Of a DNA stretch of 64,000 nucleotides, positions 47,716-56,274 are shown in pieces. Origin of the DNA: Salinimonas lutimaris (GTDB lineage: Bacteria > Pseudomonadota > Gammaproteobacteria > Enterobacterales > Alteromonadaceae). The notes under the pieces were generated by a model that worked only from the letters and a program-made list of their open reading frames with translations, searched no databases and was not told where the DNA came from. The translations under genes and the position numbers were made by a program. Where the stretch lies: positions 1,822,001 through 1,886,000 of the forward strand of contig NZ_CP036536.1 of NCBI RefSeq assembly GCF_005222225.1, given 5' to 3'. Numbering within the stretch: position 1 is the stretch's first letter; each line of letters opens with the position of its first letter.

Positions 47716-48190
47716 CCTGTTCCGCGTTGCAGTACTGGCACTATCCAGTCTGATCTTCGTTATCGGCTGCTCTGATGATAAACAGGAGCAAACCAGCAAA
47801 GCCCCGCCTATGGTCCAAGTGTATCAGGTTGGCAAGGACACCCAGCCCGGTGTACGCAGATTTGTTGCTAAAGTCGATGCACTCAGTACAGTAGACATGG
47901 CATTTCAGGTATCGGGCCGTATCAATAAGCTAGTGGACCGCCAGGGCGTTGTGATTCCTCAGGGCGACTTGCTGGCTGCGCTTGAGCCTCAGGATTATCA
48001 GCTTGCGCTGCGTCAGGCGCAATCCAGTTTGCGCAAGGCTGAGTCCGACTTTGAGCGTGGCAAAGAGCTGAAAAAAGAAAACTACATCAGCGAGTCTGAT
48101 TTTGATTCACTGGAAACGGCCTATGAAAATGCTGAAATCACTCATATCGTGGACAGTCACCCATATCGTGGACAGGCACTCATATCGTAG
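47705..48190 (+). pseudogene. Truncated efflux adaptor (MFP) fused to repeat-encoded tail
   Basis: The first 144-145 codons match the intact adaptor gene at 49121: signal peptide with lipobox VIGC, then the biotinyl-lipoyl-like and coiled-coil start. After codon ~145 (position 48138) the frame enters the 19-bp array and adds about 16 residues of repeat translation (HIVDSHPYRGQALIS) before a stop. The beta-barrel and membrane-proximal domains needed to contact the RND pump are absent, so it cannot act as a normal adaptor. All three differences from the intact copy in this stretch are synonymous. Confidence 0.9.
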
Positions 48191-48432
48191 ACAGGCACCC
48201 ATACCGCGGACAGTCACTCATATCGTGGACAGTCACTCATATCGTAGACAGGCACCCATATCGTGGACAGTCACTCATATCGTAGACAGGCACCCATATC
48301 GTGGACAGGCACCTATATCGTGGACAGTCATCCATATCGTAGACAGGCACACATATCGTGGACAGTCACCCATATCGTAGACAGGCACCCATATCGTGGA
48401 CAGGCACTCATATCGTAGACAGATACCCAGGT
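48139..48432 (+). repeat. 19-bp tandem repeat array B (partial + 14 units + terminal unit)
   Basis: Starts with a partial unit CACTCATAT at 48139, then 14 exact 19-bp units from 48148 and the same terminal variant unit as array A (CGTAGACAGATACCCAGGT, 48414-48432). The order of unit variants does not match the equivalent end of array A, although the flanking DNA is nearly identical. The array therefore changes much faster than its surroundings. Confidence 0.95.
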
Positions 48433-48533
48433 CATAGCTAGACATAATCCACCGGGCCCTGCCGGCCGTATCTCATACTTAAGTTTTATCCATTAAGCGT
48501 CTTGTGATTGACAATACCGGACTAATCCTTTAA

Positions 48534-48551
48534 AAACCGACCGGACGGTTT
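48534..48551 (+). promoter_or_regulatory. Candidate TetR operator, copy B
   Basis: Same AAACCG-ACCGGA-CGGTTT inverted repeat as at 47118, exactly 1,416 bp later, 16 bp before the second tetR. This copy controls the complete pump operon. Confidence 0.7.
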
Positions 48552-48567
48552 GTAAAAGAGCAGGCAG

Positions 48568-49131
48568 ATGCCAAGAGATAAAAGTTTATCGCGCCAGAAA
48601 ATCATCGACGCTGCTGTCGATATCGCTGTTAATCAGGGGCCACGCACGCTCACGCTGGATAATGTTGCTGTGAAATGCAACATGAGCAAGGGCGGCGTGA
48701 TGCATCATTTCAAATCCAAGGAAGCCTTACTGGAAGCCCTGCTGAGTAATCTCATGGACACGTTTAAATGTTACGAAACGGAAATCTGTGAAGAAAATCA
48801 GCAGCAGTTGCCGGTGAGTCGGTTATTGCGTACGCGTCAGCGTATTCATGAGCAGGTCGATCTGGATTACGCCAGATTATTTCTGGTCGCGGCCAACGAA
48901 AACCCTGAGCTGCTGGGAATCTTTTCCCAGCACATGAGCGAATTTGTGCAGGAATTGCGTGAGCAGCCAGAGAATTACTGGGACAGCATTATCCTTTGGC
49001 TGGCAATAGATGGTCTAAGCTTTCAGGAGTTAATGTCTGTCAGCCCTTTTACCGAAACCGAACGCAACACGATTCGAGAAAAACTCGTCAGCATGGCTGA
49101 ATCTTTAGGAGAAAACACCGGTGAAAAATAA
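48568..49131 (+). CDS. TetR-family efflux regulator, copy B
   Basis: 187 residues, same protein as copy A (three synonymous base differences: TAT/TAC, CTG/CTT, CTG/CTC). Domain structure as in copy A: N-terminal helix-turn-helix, C-terminal ligand-binding helices. This copy heads the intact tetR-adaptor-RND operon and overlaps the adaptor start by 11 bp, so the regulator is the first cistron of the operon it is expected to repress. The inducing ligand is probably a pump substrate, by family analogy. Confidence 0.95.
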   Translation: MPRDKSLSRQKIIDAAVDIAVNQGPRTLTLDNVAVKCNMSKGGVMHHFKSKEALLEALLSNLMDTFKCYETEICEENQQQLPVSRLLRTRQRIHEQVDLDYARLFLVAANENPELLGIFSQHMSEFVQELREQPENYWDSIILWLAIDGLSFQELMSVSPFTETERNTIREKLVSMAESLGENTGEK

Positions 49132-50218
49132 CCTGTTCCGCGTTGCAGTACTGGCACTATCCAGTCTGATCTTCGTTATCGGCTGCTCTGATGATAAACA
49201 GGAGCAAACCAGCAAAGCCCCGCCTATGGTCCAAGTGTATCAGGTTGGCAAGGACACCCAGCCCGGTGTACGCAGATTTGTTGCTAAAGTCGATGCACTC
49301 AGTACAGTAGACATGGCATTTCAGGTATCGGGCCGTATCAATAAGCTAGTGGACCGCCAGGGCGTTGTGATTCCGCAGGGCGACTTGCTGGCTGCGCTTG
49401 AGCCTCAGGATTATCAGCTTGCGCTGCGTCAGGCGCAATCCAGTTTACGCAAGGCTGAGTCCGACTTTGAGCGTGGCAAAGAGCTGAAAAAAGAAAACTA
49501 CATCAGTGAGTCTGATTTTGATTCACTGGAAACGGCCTATGAAAATGCTGAAATTGCCGTGGAAAATGCAGAGCTGAATGTAGAGTATGCTGAATTGCAT
49601 GCCCCGTTTGATGCACTGATTACCAATCGGCTGGTGGAAAAGTTCTCGTTTGTTCAGCCGAACCAGCCGGTATTACGGGTACAGAATATAAATTATCTGC
49701 GGGTGCATGTGAATATTCCCGAGCAGCTGATGCGTATGGCAGTAGAAGAAGCGCCTCACTACACCGTGTATCTGGAAGATAAAAAAGGCAACAAAATTCT
49801 GGATAAACAGGGTAAGCCGGTCGAGCTGGCCTATCTGGAGCATAAAACCGAAGTGAACTCAGCTACCCAGACCTATCAGGTGACCTTCAAACTGCCGCGT
49901 ATGGAAGGTGTTGAGCTGCTACCGGGTATGGTTCTGACTGCCAGAATCGAGATTGACCGTCAGCCTAATCAGGCCGGCTGGTGGGTGCCCATGAGCGCAG
50001 TAGACACTTCTGGTAAAGAAGAATTTGCGGTCTGGCTTTATGACAAGCAGGCTGGCACCGTGAGTTACCATCCGGTTGAGCTGGGTGTGATTCGCGACGA
50101 AAATGCGCAGATTGTGAAAGGCATTGAAGCCGGGCAGTTTATTGTTTCTGCAGGCATCCGTCAGTTACAGGACGGCATGCAGGTCCGACAGTTTGACAGT
50201 GAGAAGCCGGTACTATGA
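49121..50218 (+). CDS. RND efflux periplasmic adaptor lipoprotein (MFP/HlyD type)
   Basis: 365 residues from a GTG start behind AGGAG. The signal peptide ends in lipobox VIGC (Cys22), so the adaptor is lipid-anchored in the inner membrane. The domains are lipoyl-like (GRINKLVDRQGVVIPQGDLL), an alpha-hairpin coiled coil (LRQAQSSLRKAESDFERGKE), a second lipoyl half (LHAPFDALITNRLVEKFSF), a beta-barrel and a membrane-proximal domain. It links the inner-membrane RND pump to an outer-membrane TolC-type channel, which is not in the window. Its stop overlaps the RND start by four bases (ATGA). Confidence 0.95.
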   Translation: MKNNLFRVAVLALSSLIFVIGCSDDKQEQTSKAPPMVQVYQVGKDTQPGVRRFVAKVDALSTVDMAFQVSGRINKLVDRQGVVIPQGDLLAALEPQDYQLALRQAQSSLRKAESDFERGKELKKENYISESDFDSLETAYENAEIAVENAELNVEYAELHAPFDALITNRLVEKFSFVQPNQPVLRVQNINYLRVHVNIPEQLMRMAVEEAPHYTVYLEDKKGNKILDKQGKPVELAYLEHKTEVNSATQTYQVTFKLPRMEGVELLPGMVLTARIEIDRQPNQAGWWVPMSAVDTSGKEEFAVWLYDKQAGTVSYHPVELGVIRDENAQIVKGIEAGQFIVSAGIRQLQDGMQVRQFDSEKPVL

Positions 50219-53200
50219 AAATCGCCACCTATTCAATCAAAAACCAGTTAACAATCTGGCTGTTGATGGTGATTTTCCTGGTCGGCGGGATCAACGCTAT
50301 TGTGCAGATAGGTAAGCTGGAAGATCCTGCATTTGCCATCAAAAAAGCCATCGTTACTACCTACTATCCCGGTGCTACCGCCGAGGAAGTGGAGCAGGAG
50401 GTCACCGAGCCTCTTGAATCAACCATTCAGCAATTATCCCAGCTGGGCGATATTACCTCGCGCTCCTTACCGGGTCAGTCCCAGATCACCATTGAATTGC
50501 GGGATGATTTCAGCGGAGAAAATCTGCCTCAGGCCTGGGATGAGCTGCGCCGTAAAGTTGATGCCGGCGCACGTTCACTGCCTTCAGGGGCCGGTAGCCC
50601 TATCGTAAATGACGATTTTGGGGATGTATATGGTCTTTACTATGCCATCACGGCAGAAGGGTTTTCAAATCGTCAGAAGCGTGAGCTGGCCACCAAATTA
50701 CGTCGTGAGGTGCTCACCGTTCCCGGCGTAACCCGGGCGCAGCTGGCCGGTACACCCGAAGAAACTATCTATGTTGAGATTTCCCAGCAAAAGCTGGCCA
50801 GCCTGGGTATTTCACTGAATCAGATTGCCAGTGTGTTTCAAACCGAAAGTGCCATTGCTGATGCTGGCAGCGTTCGGGTTGAAGACCGTCGTATTCGCCT
50901 GGTGATTCCGGCCGGCGACGACTCCGCCGAAACCATTCGTAATCTGAAATTTGGTGTTCCCGGCACGACCGAGCAGCTATATATCGGTGATATTGCCAAT
51001 GTTTATCGTACCGAGTCAGAAGCACCAAGTCAGGTTACCCGCAACAATGGCAAGTCAGCGTTTACACTGGCCATTGCCGGACGCAGTGATCTGAACATTG
51101 TGGAAATCGGTCATCAGGTTGAGCAGCATCTGGATATGCTGCGTGAAAAACTGCCGCTGGGGGTAGCCATTCAGCCGATTTACGAGCAGCACAAAGTGGT
51201 TGATGAAGCCATCAGCGACTTTCTGATCAACCTGGCCGCGTCGGTCGGCATTGTGGTAGCTGTACTGCTGTTTGTGATGGGCTGGCGGGTTGGTGTTGTT
51301 GTAGGCGGTACCTTGCTGCTCACTGTGCTTGGCACGGTGCTGTTTATGTGGATCTTCTCCATTCAGATGGAGCGTATTTCGCTGGGAGCCCTGATCATTG
51401 CCATGGGCATGCTGGTCGATAATGCCATTGTTATTGCCGAGTCTATGTTGCTTAACATGCAAAAAGGCAAGCAGTCGGTAGAAGCGGCCGAGGAAGCGGC
51501 ACAGCAAACTCAGTACCCGCTGCTGGCTGCAACCGTCATTGGTATTCTTGCTTTTGCCGGTATCGGGCTGTCTCAGGATACGACTGGCGATTTCATGTTC
51601 TCGCTGTTTGCCGTTATTCTGATTTCCCTGCTGTTAAGCTGGCTGCTGGCGGTGACCGTGACACCACTGCTGGGCCATTATCTGTTTAAAACCGAGACGC
51701 AGTCTGACGGTGAGCAGGATATTTACAACAGCCGCGGTTTTCGTGCCTATAAAGGTTTGCTGGGTCTGGCATTACGTTATCGCGGCACCACGCTGGTGGC
51801 GCTGTTCCTGTTAACGGTAGTAAGCGTGTGGGGCTTTGGCATGGTGAAGCAGTCGTTCTTCCCGCCATCAAATACGCCGCTTTTCTATGTGGATTACTAT
51901 CTGCCACAGGGCAGCGATATTCGCGCTACCGAGCAGGATATGACGGAAATTGAGAAGTCCATCATGGAAAAAGACGGTGTGGTGAATGTCACCAGCACCA
52001 TCGGGATGGGGGGCAGTCGGTTTATGCTGACTTATGCACCGGAATTACCGAATCCGGCCTATGGGCAGTTTATTATCCGCACGCAGACCCGCGAGCAAAT
52101 CCCGGCTATCATGCAGCAGATCCGTGAAAAGGCCAAGCAGGCTCATCCGCAGGCTCAGGTGTATACTAAGCGCATTTTCTTTGGGCCCGGTGGCGGGGCA
52201 AAAATTGAAGCGCGCTTTATGGGCAACGATCCTGAAGTGCTGCGTGAATTGGGCGAGTCTGCGCAAAAGATTATGTATGACTCAAGCCTGGTGACCGATA
52301 TTCGTCAGAACTGGCGGCAACGGGAAATGATTGTACGCCCGGTGATTGACGAGGAAAAAGCACGTATTGCCGGTCTGTCCCGCACCCAGATTGCCGAAGC
52401 GCTGGACTTTGCCAGTGAAGGTAAACAGGTGGGCGTGTATCGTGAAGAAGACCGTCAGATTCCGGTTACTATCCGGCCCCCGGCCGAAGAGCGCCGCAGC
52501 ATGTCATGGCTGGAAGACCGGCTGATTTATTCAGATACCGAACAAAGTTTTATTCCGGTTACTCAGGTTGTCAAAGACTTTGAGCTACATTCGGAAAACG
52601 GCATTATTCACCGGCGTAACCGGGTCAGAACCCTGACCGTACAGGCTGAGCCGGCAGGCGACCATACGGCGGCGACCGCCCGGGCTGATATTGTGGATGC
52701 CATCGAGGCGATGGAGCTGCCAGCCGGTTACACGCTGGAGTGGGGCGGTGAGTTTGAAAGCTCCCGGGATGCTCAGGCCAGTCTGGGGACTAAGTTGCCG
52801 ATAAGCTTCCTGTCGATGATTCTGATCACTATTTTATTGTTCAACGCGCTGCGTCAGGCAACGCTTATCTGGATTATTGTGCCCATGTGTATCTGCGGGG
52901 TGACTGCGGGTCTGCTGATTACCGGCTTCCCGTTCAGCTTTACCGCCTTACTGGGTTTACTGAGTCTGTCGGGCATGCTGATTAAAAATGCCATTGTACT
53001 GGTGGATGAAGCAGACTTGCGCAGACGTACCGCTAAAAATCTGAATGATGCTATTACCGGGGCAAGTATCAGCCGGGTACGGCCGGTCATGCTGGCAGTA
53101 CTGACGACGGTGCTGGGCATGCTGCCCCTGTTGTGGGATGCATTCTTTAACAGTATGGCGGTAACCATCATGGCTGGTTTGTCGTTTGCCACTCTGCTGA

Positions 53201-53271
53201 CGCTGGTGGCAGTTCCGGTGCTCTATTCACTGTTTTTCAGTGAAAAAGACATGCACCCGCAGGACCAGTAA
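50215..53271 (+). CDS. RND-family efflux permease (AcrB/HAE1-like)
   Basis: 1,018 residues with the twelve-helix, two-repeat layout of RND pumps. One helix is at the N-terminus, a large periplasmic porter domain spans ~35-330, helices ~335-545 include the proton-relay region (GALIIAMGMLVDNAIVIAES, with conserved Asp), a second porter domain follows to ~860, and the last helices come after (LLSLSGMLIKNAIVLVDEAD). It exports drugs or other amphiphiles using the proton gradient. It belongs to the shorter subgroup (about 1,020 residues) often paired with a TetR regulator and lipoprotein adaptor. A terminator follows at once. Substrate unknown. Confidence 0.95.
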   Translation: MKIATYSIKNQLTIWLLMVIFLVGGINAIVQIGKLEDPAFAIKKAIVTTYYPGATAEEVEQEVTEPLESTIQQLSQLGDITSRSLPGQSQITIELRDDFSGENLPQAWDELRRKVDAGARSLPSGAGSPIVNDDFGDVYGLYYAITAEGFSNRQKRELATKLRREVLTVPGVTRAQLAGTPEETIYVEISQQKLASLGISLNQIASVFQTESAIADAGSVRVEDRRIRLVIPAGDDSAETIRNLKFGVPGTTEQLYIGDIANVYRTESEAPSQVTRNNGKSAFTLAIAGRSDLNIVEIGHQVEQHLDMLREKLPLGVAIQPIYEQHKVVDEAISDFLINLAASVGIVVAVLLFVMGWRVGVVVGGTLLLTVLGTVLFMWIFSIQMERISLGALIIAMGMLVDNAIVIAESMLLNMQKGKQSVEAAEEAAQQTQYPLLAATVIGILAFAGIGLSQDTTGDFMFSLFAVILISLLLSWLLAVTVTPLLGHYLFKTETQSDGEQDIYNSRGFRAYKGLLGLALRYRGTTLVALFLLTVVSVWGFGMVKQSFFPPSNTPLFYVDYYLPQGSDIRATEQDMTEIEKSIMEKDGVVNVTSTIGMGGSRFMLTYAPELPNPAYGQFIIRTQTREQIPAIMQQIREKAKQAHPQAQVYTKRIFFGPGGGAKIEARFMGNDPEVLRELGESAQKIMYDSSLVTDIRQNWRQREMIVRPVIDEEKARIAGLSRTQIAEALDFASEGKQVGVYREEDRQIPVTIRPPAEERRSMSWLEDRLIYSDTEQSFIPVTQVVKDFELHSENGIIHRRNRVRTLTVQAEPAGDHTAATARADIVDAIEAMELPAGYTLEWGGEFESSRDAQASLGTKLPISFLSMILITILLFNALRQATLIWIIVPMCICGVTAGLLITGFPFSFTALLGLLSLSGMLIKNAIVLVDEADLRRRTAKNLNDAITGASISRVRPVMLAVLTTVLGMLPLLWDAFFNSMAVTIMAGLSFATLLTLVAVPVLYSLFFSEKDMHPQDQ

Positions 53272-53296
53272 CTCTGCATGTACCCGTTGTACTGAG

Positions 53297-53325
53297 AAAA
53301 CCGGCTTACGAGCCGGTTTTTTATT
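53297..53325 (+). terminator. Terminator after the RND gene
   Basis: AAAACCGGCT / AGCCGGTTTT stem with a four-base loop and a T run, 25 bp after the stop. Confidence 0.92.
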
Positions 53326-53428
53326 GGCTGTTATTCCCGGCTGAAAAAGCAGCAAACAGACTACCAATTTGATCCGGGACGGGGTAATGTTTCTTACTGA
53401 TTGTTTAACCTCATAAAAAGGACGTATT

Positions 53429-54208
53429 GTGAAAAAAGTATTGACCGTCTTGCTGGTACTGATTGTGCTCATCATTGGTGCCATCTGGTATTTCATGAGC
53501 AGCGCGGGTGATTTTATCCGTCAGGAAATAGAGAAGCAGGGTACAGCCTACCTGGGCACGCCGGTGGCAGTGTCGGCGGTGGATGTATCTTACAGTGATG
53601 CCCGTATGGATATTACCGGCACTACAGTAAAAAACCCGCAGGGCTTTGCTGAGGACAATGCGTTCAGCTTAGGTAAAGTCACACTGGATCTGGGTGGAGC
53701 CACCAGTGAACCTTATGTGATTGACAATGTAACAGTGGATGCGCCGGATATTTTGTATGAAGTGAACGCCAGTGCGCAGAGCAACCTGCTGGTATTAAAA
53801 GATAACCTGCAAAGCAACTTGCCTAAGCAGAAAAGCGAGCCAAAAACCACAGAGTCTGGCCAGCCTATGCCCCGGGTTATCATTGAAAATGTCACGGTCA
53901 GCAATGCCCGGTTACGGCTTAACTTTGAACAGATGGACACCAGTCAGTTACAGCTGGACATAGACGAGAAAGCCTATGAAGTTACGCTCCCGACGTTCAA
54001 CGCCGGGTCAATTGGTAAGCCTGACGGGCTGCCGGCTGATCAGGTGGGGGCAGCTATCATGAATGCGATGCTCGACAATGTCATCAAGCAGGCTAAATCT
54101 GAAGCAAAAGATAAGCTGAAAGATAAAGCCCGTGAGCGCATTGAACAGGAAAAAGACAAGCTGATGGAAAAAGCCGAAGACAAACTTAAAGGTTTGTTCA
54201 ACAAATAG
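53429..54208 (+). CDS. AsmA-like inner-membrane-anchored periplasmic protein
   Basis: 259 residues from a GTG start with an AAAAGGA ribosome site. A single N-terminal membrane helix (VLTVLLVLIVLIIGAIWYF) anchors a periplasmic domain. Its opening, VAVSAVDVSYSDARMDITGTTVKNPQGF, resembles the start of AsmA-type beta-rich domains, which take part in lipid transport or envelope assembly in larger relatives. This protein is much shorter than AsmA, so it may only share the first module. The C-terminal ~50 residues are a highly charged Lys/Glu/Asp helix (KSEAKDKLKDKARERIEQEK). Monocistronic, with its own terminator. Confidence 0.7.
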   Translation: MKKVLTVLLVLIVLIIGAIWYFMSSAGDFIRQEIEKQGTAYLGTPVAVSAVDVSYSDARMDITGTTVKNPQGFAEDNAFSLGKVTLDLGGATSEPYVIDNVTVDAPDILYEVNASAQSNLLVLKDNLQSNLPKQKSEPKTTESGQPMPRVIIENVTVSNARLRLNFEQMDTSQLQLDIDEKAYEVTLPTFNAGSIGKPDGLPADQVGAAIMNAMLDNVIKQAKSEAKDKLKDKARERIEQEKDKLMEKAEDKLKGLFNK

Positions 54209-54225
54209 TCATAATGTAACTACAG

Positions 54226-54255
54226 AGCGCTGGCAGGTTGTCAGCGCTTTTTTGT
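54226..54255 (+). terminator. Terminator after the AsmA-like gene
   Basis: AGCGCTG / CAGCGCT stem, nine-base loop and a run of six T. Confidence 0.88.
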
Positions 54256-54270
54256 TTATACGTGCAACTA

Positions 54271-54624
54271 TTACCCCTGCCAGCGGGACAAGCGCTGTTG
54301 CCAGTTACCCTCATCAGCTCGCAAACAACTTTCTTCGCTATCCAGCCGCACATGCCGGCGAATATCTTTAACCTTTATTCCCACTTTCAACAGATTAGTC
54401 TGAATAACCTGGCGCATTTTGCGCGCGATTTCAGTATCTTCAGCCCGGGCTATCTCAGCATCAAGCTCAAATACACAGGTGATCATAAGGCTTCCGGGAA
54501 ACGCATTGTAGCGGGCTGTATGGGTCAGCCACTCAAACCCGCAATCCCATTGCTTAAAAGTTTCACAAGCCTGAGTCAGTGCCTTAATCACATTATCATC
54601 CAGCTTTTTAATCGTTTTTTTCAT
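54271..54624 (-). CDS. Small cytosolic protein of unknown function
   Basis: 117 residues from the ATG at 54624; an upstream in-frame start at 54645 adds only seven residues (MYECCNV). It is a small alpha/beta protein with a conserved-looking middle, CGFEWLTHTARYNAFPGSLM, then ITCVFELDAEIARA. Relatives in Alteromonadales are sometimes labelled 'Fis family', but no Fis helix-turn-helix is visible, so I do not use that name. It is convergent with the AsmA-like gene and has no clear operon partner. Confidence 0.65.
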   Translation of the reverse strand: MKKTIKKLDDNVIKALTQACETFKQWDCGFEWLTHTARYNAFPGSLMITCVFELDAEIARAEDTEIARKMRQVIQTNLLKVGIKVKDIRRHVRLDSEESCLRADEGNWQQRLSRWQG

Positions 54625-54707
54625 TACATTACAACACTCATACACAATGGCATAAATGGTATCACAGCAGCGCTATATCAACGCCACCCCGTTTATGTTC
54701 AGGCATT

Positions 54708-54731
54708 AAAAAAGGGCGCGGATGCGCCCTT
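54708..54731 (-). terminator. Terminator after the GlcG-like gene
   Basis: GGGCGC / GCGCCC stem with a four-base loop. On the minus strand it is followed by six T, about 55 bp past the stop of the 54785 gene. Confidence 0.85.
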
Positions 54732-54784
54732 AACTTTTGGTGAATCACCACACCAGCAACAGACATTGGCCTGGCCAAAATGTC

Positions 54785-55177
54785 TTACTGGTCTATAGCC
54801 TGATAAGCCAGCGCCTCATCATCTTCTTCTGACAAGCCCGATATGCCGATGCCGCCGGCCACCTGATCATTAACAAGCACAGGCACACCGCCCATAAAAC
54901 CAGTTATTTTCGGGTCGCTCCAGTAGCTGATATCCTTACCGGTTGAGCGCGCCCATGCGCCTAGCTGTCCGCTAGGCTGACGGTCCCGCGCGCTGGTATA
55001 GGCTTTAGTCTGCGCCAGTACGCCTGAATGCAGGCTGGCGCCATCCATTCGGGCAAAAGCCAGCAGCTCGCCGTGTGCATCGCACACGGCAACAGAGATA
55101 CTGACCTGCTTTTCAGTGGCAATCGCCACGGCGTTGTCGACCAGCTCACGGGCCTGCGTATAGCTCATTGATGTCAT
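54785..55177 (-). CDS. GlcG/HbpS-type heme-binding-domain protein
   Basis: 130 residues spanning one complete GlcG/HbpS domain: SISVAVCDAHGELLAFARMD near the N-terminus, AQTKAYTSAR in the middle and the GGVPVLVNDQVAGGIGISG motif near the C-terminus. Members bind heme or small cofactors, and some are encoded with oxidoreductases. Here the gene starts two bases after the stop of the aldo/keto reductase on the same strand, so the two are almost certainly co-transcribed. Cytosolic, no signal peptide. Confidence 0.87.
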   Translation of the reverse strand: MTSMSYTQARELVDNAVAIATEKQVSISVAVCDAHGELLAFARMDGASLHSGVLAQTKAYTSARDRQPSGQLGAWARSTGKDISYWSDPKITGFMGGVPVLVNDQVAGGIGISGLSEEDDEALAYQAIDQ

Positions 55178-55179
55178 GC

Positions 55180-56154
55180 TTAAGGTAGCTCCTGCCCGCG
55201 GGAATAGACATACAGGTTATACCACTGCTCGCGGGTAAGCTGAATGCGGGTTGCCTGACCGCAGGCGGCAATTCGCTTAAGGTTTGTAGTGCCGATAACC
55301 GGCTGAATGCCCGCCGGATGACGCAGTAAAAAGGCCAGTACAATCGCTTCACAGGGCACATTGTAGTGTTCGGCCAGTTGCATGACATATTCGGTGGTTT
55401 TGCGCACCGCCGCATCGTCTGCTGTCAGACCGGCCTGTGAGAATTTACCCTGAGCCAGACAGCCCCATGCCTGCAGCTGAATATTATGAGTACGGCAATA
55501 TTCCAGCGTCCCGCTGGTAAAACCTGTGGTCGCCGCTTCGCCCGTATTGACTACCACGCCGTCATTCAGCCAGTCCATGTGAGCCAGGCTCATCTCCAGC
55601 TGGTTTGCCACAATTGGCATGCTCAGGCCTGACTGCAGATACGCAATCTGATGCTGATTCATGTTAGAAACGCCCACATGGGCAATCTTGCCACTGTGAT
55701 GCAGGGCATTCAGGGTTTCACCCATTTCGTCCAGTTCCATCAGAGGATCAGGGCGGTGCAGCAACAATACATCAAGCTGTTCGGTGTTAAGACGCTTGAG
55801 CGACCCTTCCACCGAGGAGGTAACCCAGTCGGCAGCAAAGTCATAGCGTTTCACGCCCTGCTCATCATCAAACCGGATACCGCACTTTGATTGCAAATAC
55901 ATGTTGTCACGCAGTGCAGGGGCTTGCTTCAGTACCTCACCAAACGCAGCTTCTGCTTTGTTGAAGGTATAAATATCGGCATGATCAAAAACATTCATGC
56001 CAGCTTCCAGTGCGGCATCGATAACCTGGTGTGCCTGACTAATGTCATCCTGGGATAACGGATTATTGTTCCAGCCGCCGCCCAGGCCCATGCAGCCATA
56101 AGCGATTGTGCCAGCCTGTGCGAGGTGGCCGCGTAAGGGGAGTGTTGAGGACAT
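55180..56154 (-). CDS. Aldo/keto reductase (YdhF-like)
   Basis: 324 residues, one complete aldo/keto reductase barrel. Asp and Tyr of the catalytic tetrad appear in FDHADIYTF, Lys in LQSKCGI, and His in the LLLHRPDPL strand. The cofactor end has VIGTTNLKRI, matching NADPH-binding members. The overall match is to the YdhF-type subgroup of broad-range carbonyl reductases. First gene of a two-gene unit with the GlcG-like protein, transcribed away from a LysR regulator that probably controls it. Confidence 0.92.
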   Translation of the reverse strand: MSSTLPLRGHLAQAGTIAYGCMGLGGGWNNNPLSQDDISQAHQVIDAALEAGMNVFDHADIYTFNKAEAAFGEVLKQAPALRDNMYLQSKCGIRFDDEQGVKRYDFAADWVTSSVEGSLKRLNTEQLDVLLLHRPDPLMELDEMGETLNALHHSGKIAHVGVSNMNQHQIAYLQSGLSMPIVANQLEMSLAHMDWLNDGVVVNTGEAATTGFTSGTLEYCRTHNIQLQAWGCLAQGKFSQAGLTADDAAVRKTTEYVMQLAEHYNVPCEAIVLAFLLRHPAGIQPVIGTTNLKRIAACGQATRIQLTREQWYNLYVYSRGQELP

Positions 56155-56192
56155 AAAATCTCGGTGTTCAGTAAAAATGAGACCTCATTGTA

Positions 56193-56251
56193 TTGTTTTT
56201 TATATAAAACAAAATGACATACTGATAAACACTTCGTTTAATATAGTAAAC
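56193..56251. promoter_or_regulatory. Two AT-rich palindromes between divergent reductase and LysR genes
   Basis: TTGTTTT-n6-AAAACAA at 56193-56212 and GTTTA-atatag-TAAAC at 56236-56251, centred about 41 bp apart in the 120-bp divergent region. The spacing of roughly four helical turns suits LysR tetramer binding to two sites. Confidence 0.65.
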
Positions 56252-56274
56252 AATAAAGCAATACGGTGTACGGT

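Larger units (their letters stand above)
46723..48138 (+). repeat. Tandem duplication, copy A of a 1,416-bp segment
   Basis: The segment comprises the end of the 19-bp array, the tetR upstream region, tetR and the first ~145 codons of the efflux adaptor gene. It matches 48139-49554 at a constant offset of 1,416 bp. Outside the array I count six substitutions in about 1,120 bp, all synonymous. At the right end the adaptor gene is cut after GCTGAAAT at 48138 and joined to array units, the novel junction of the duplication. Confidence 0.93.
48139..49554 (+). repeat. Tandem duplication, copy B of the 1,416-bp segment
   Basis: Counterpart of 46723-48138. Here the adaptor gene continues past GCTGAAAT (49547-49554) into its full length, so this copy retains the original right-hand context of the efflux operon. 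Confidence 0.93.

Noticed and set aside
54271-54624. Fis-family transcription regulator
   Set aside because: No Fis-type helix-turn-helix at the C-terminus; the label used for relatives is probably a misannotation.
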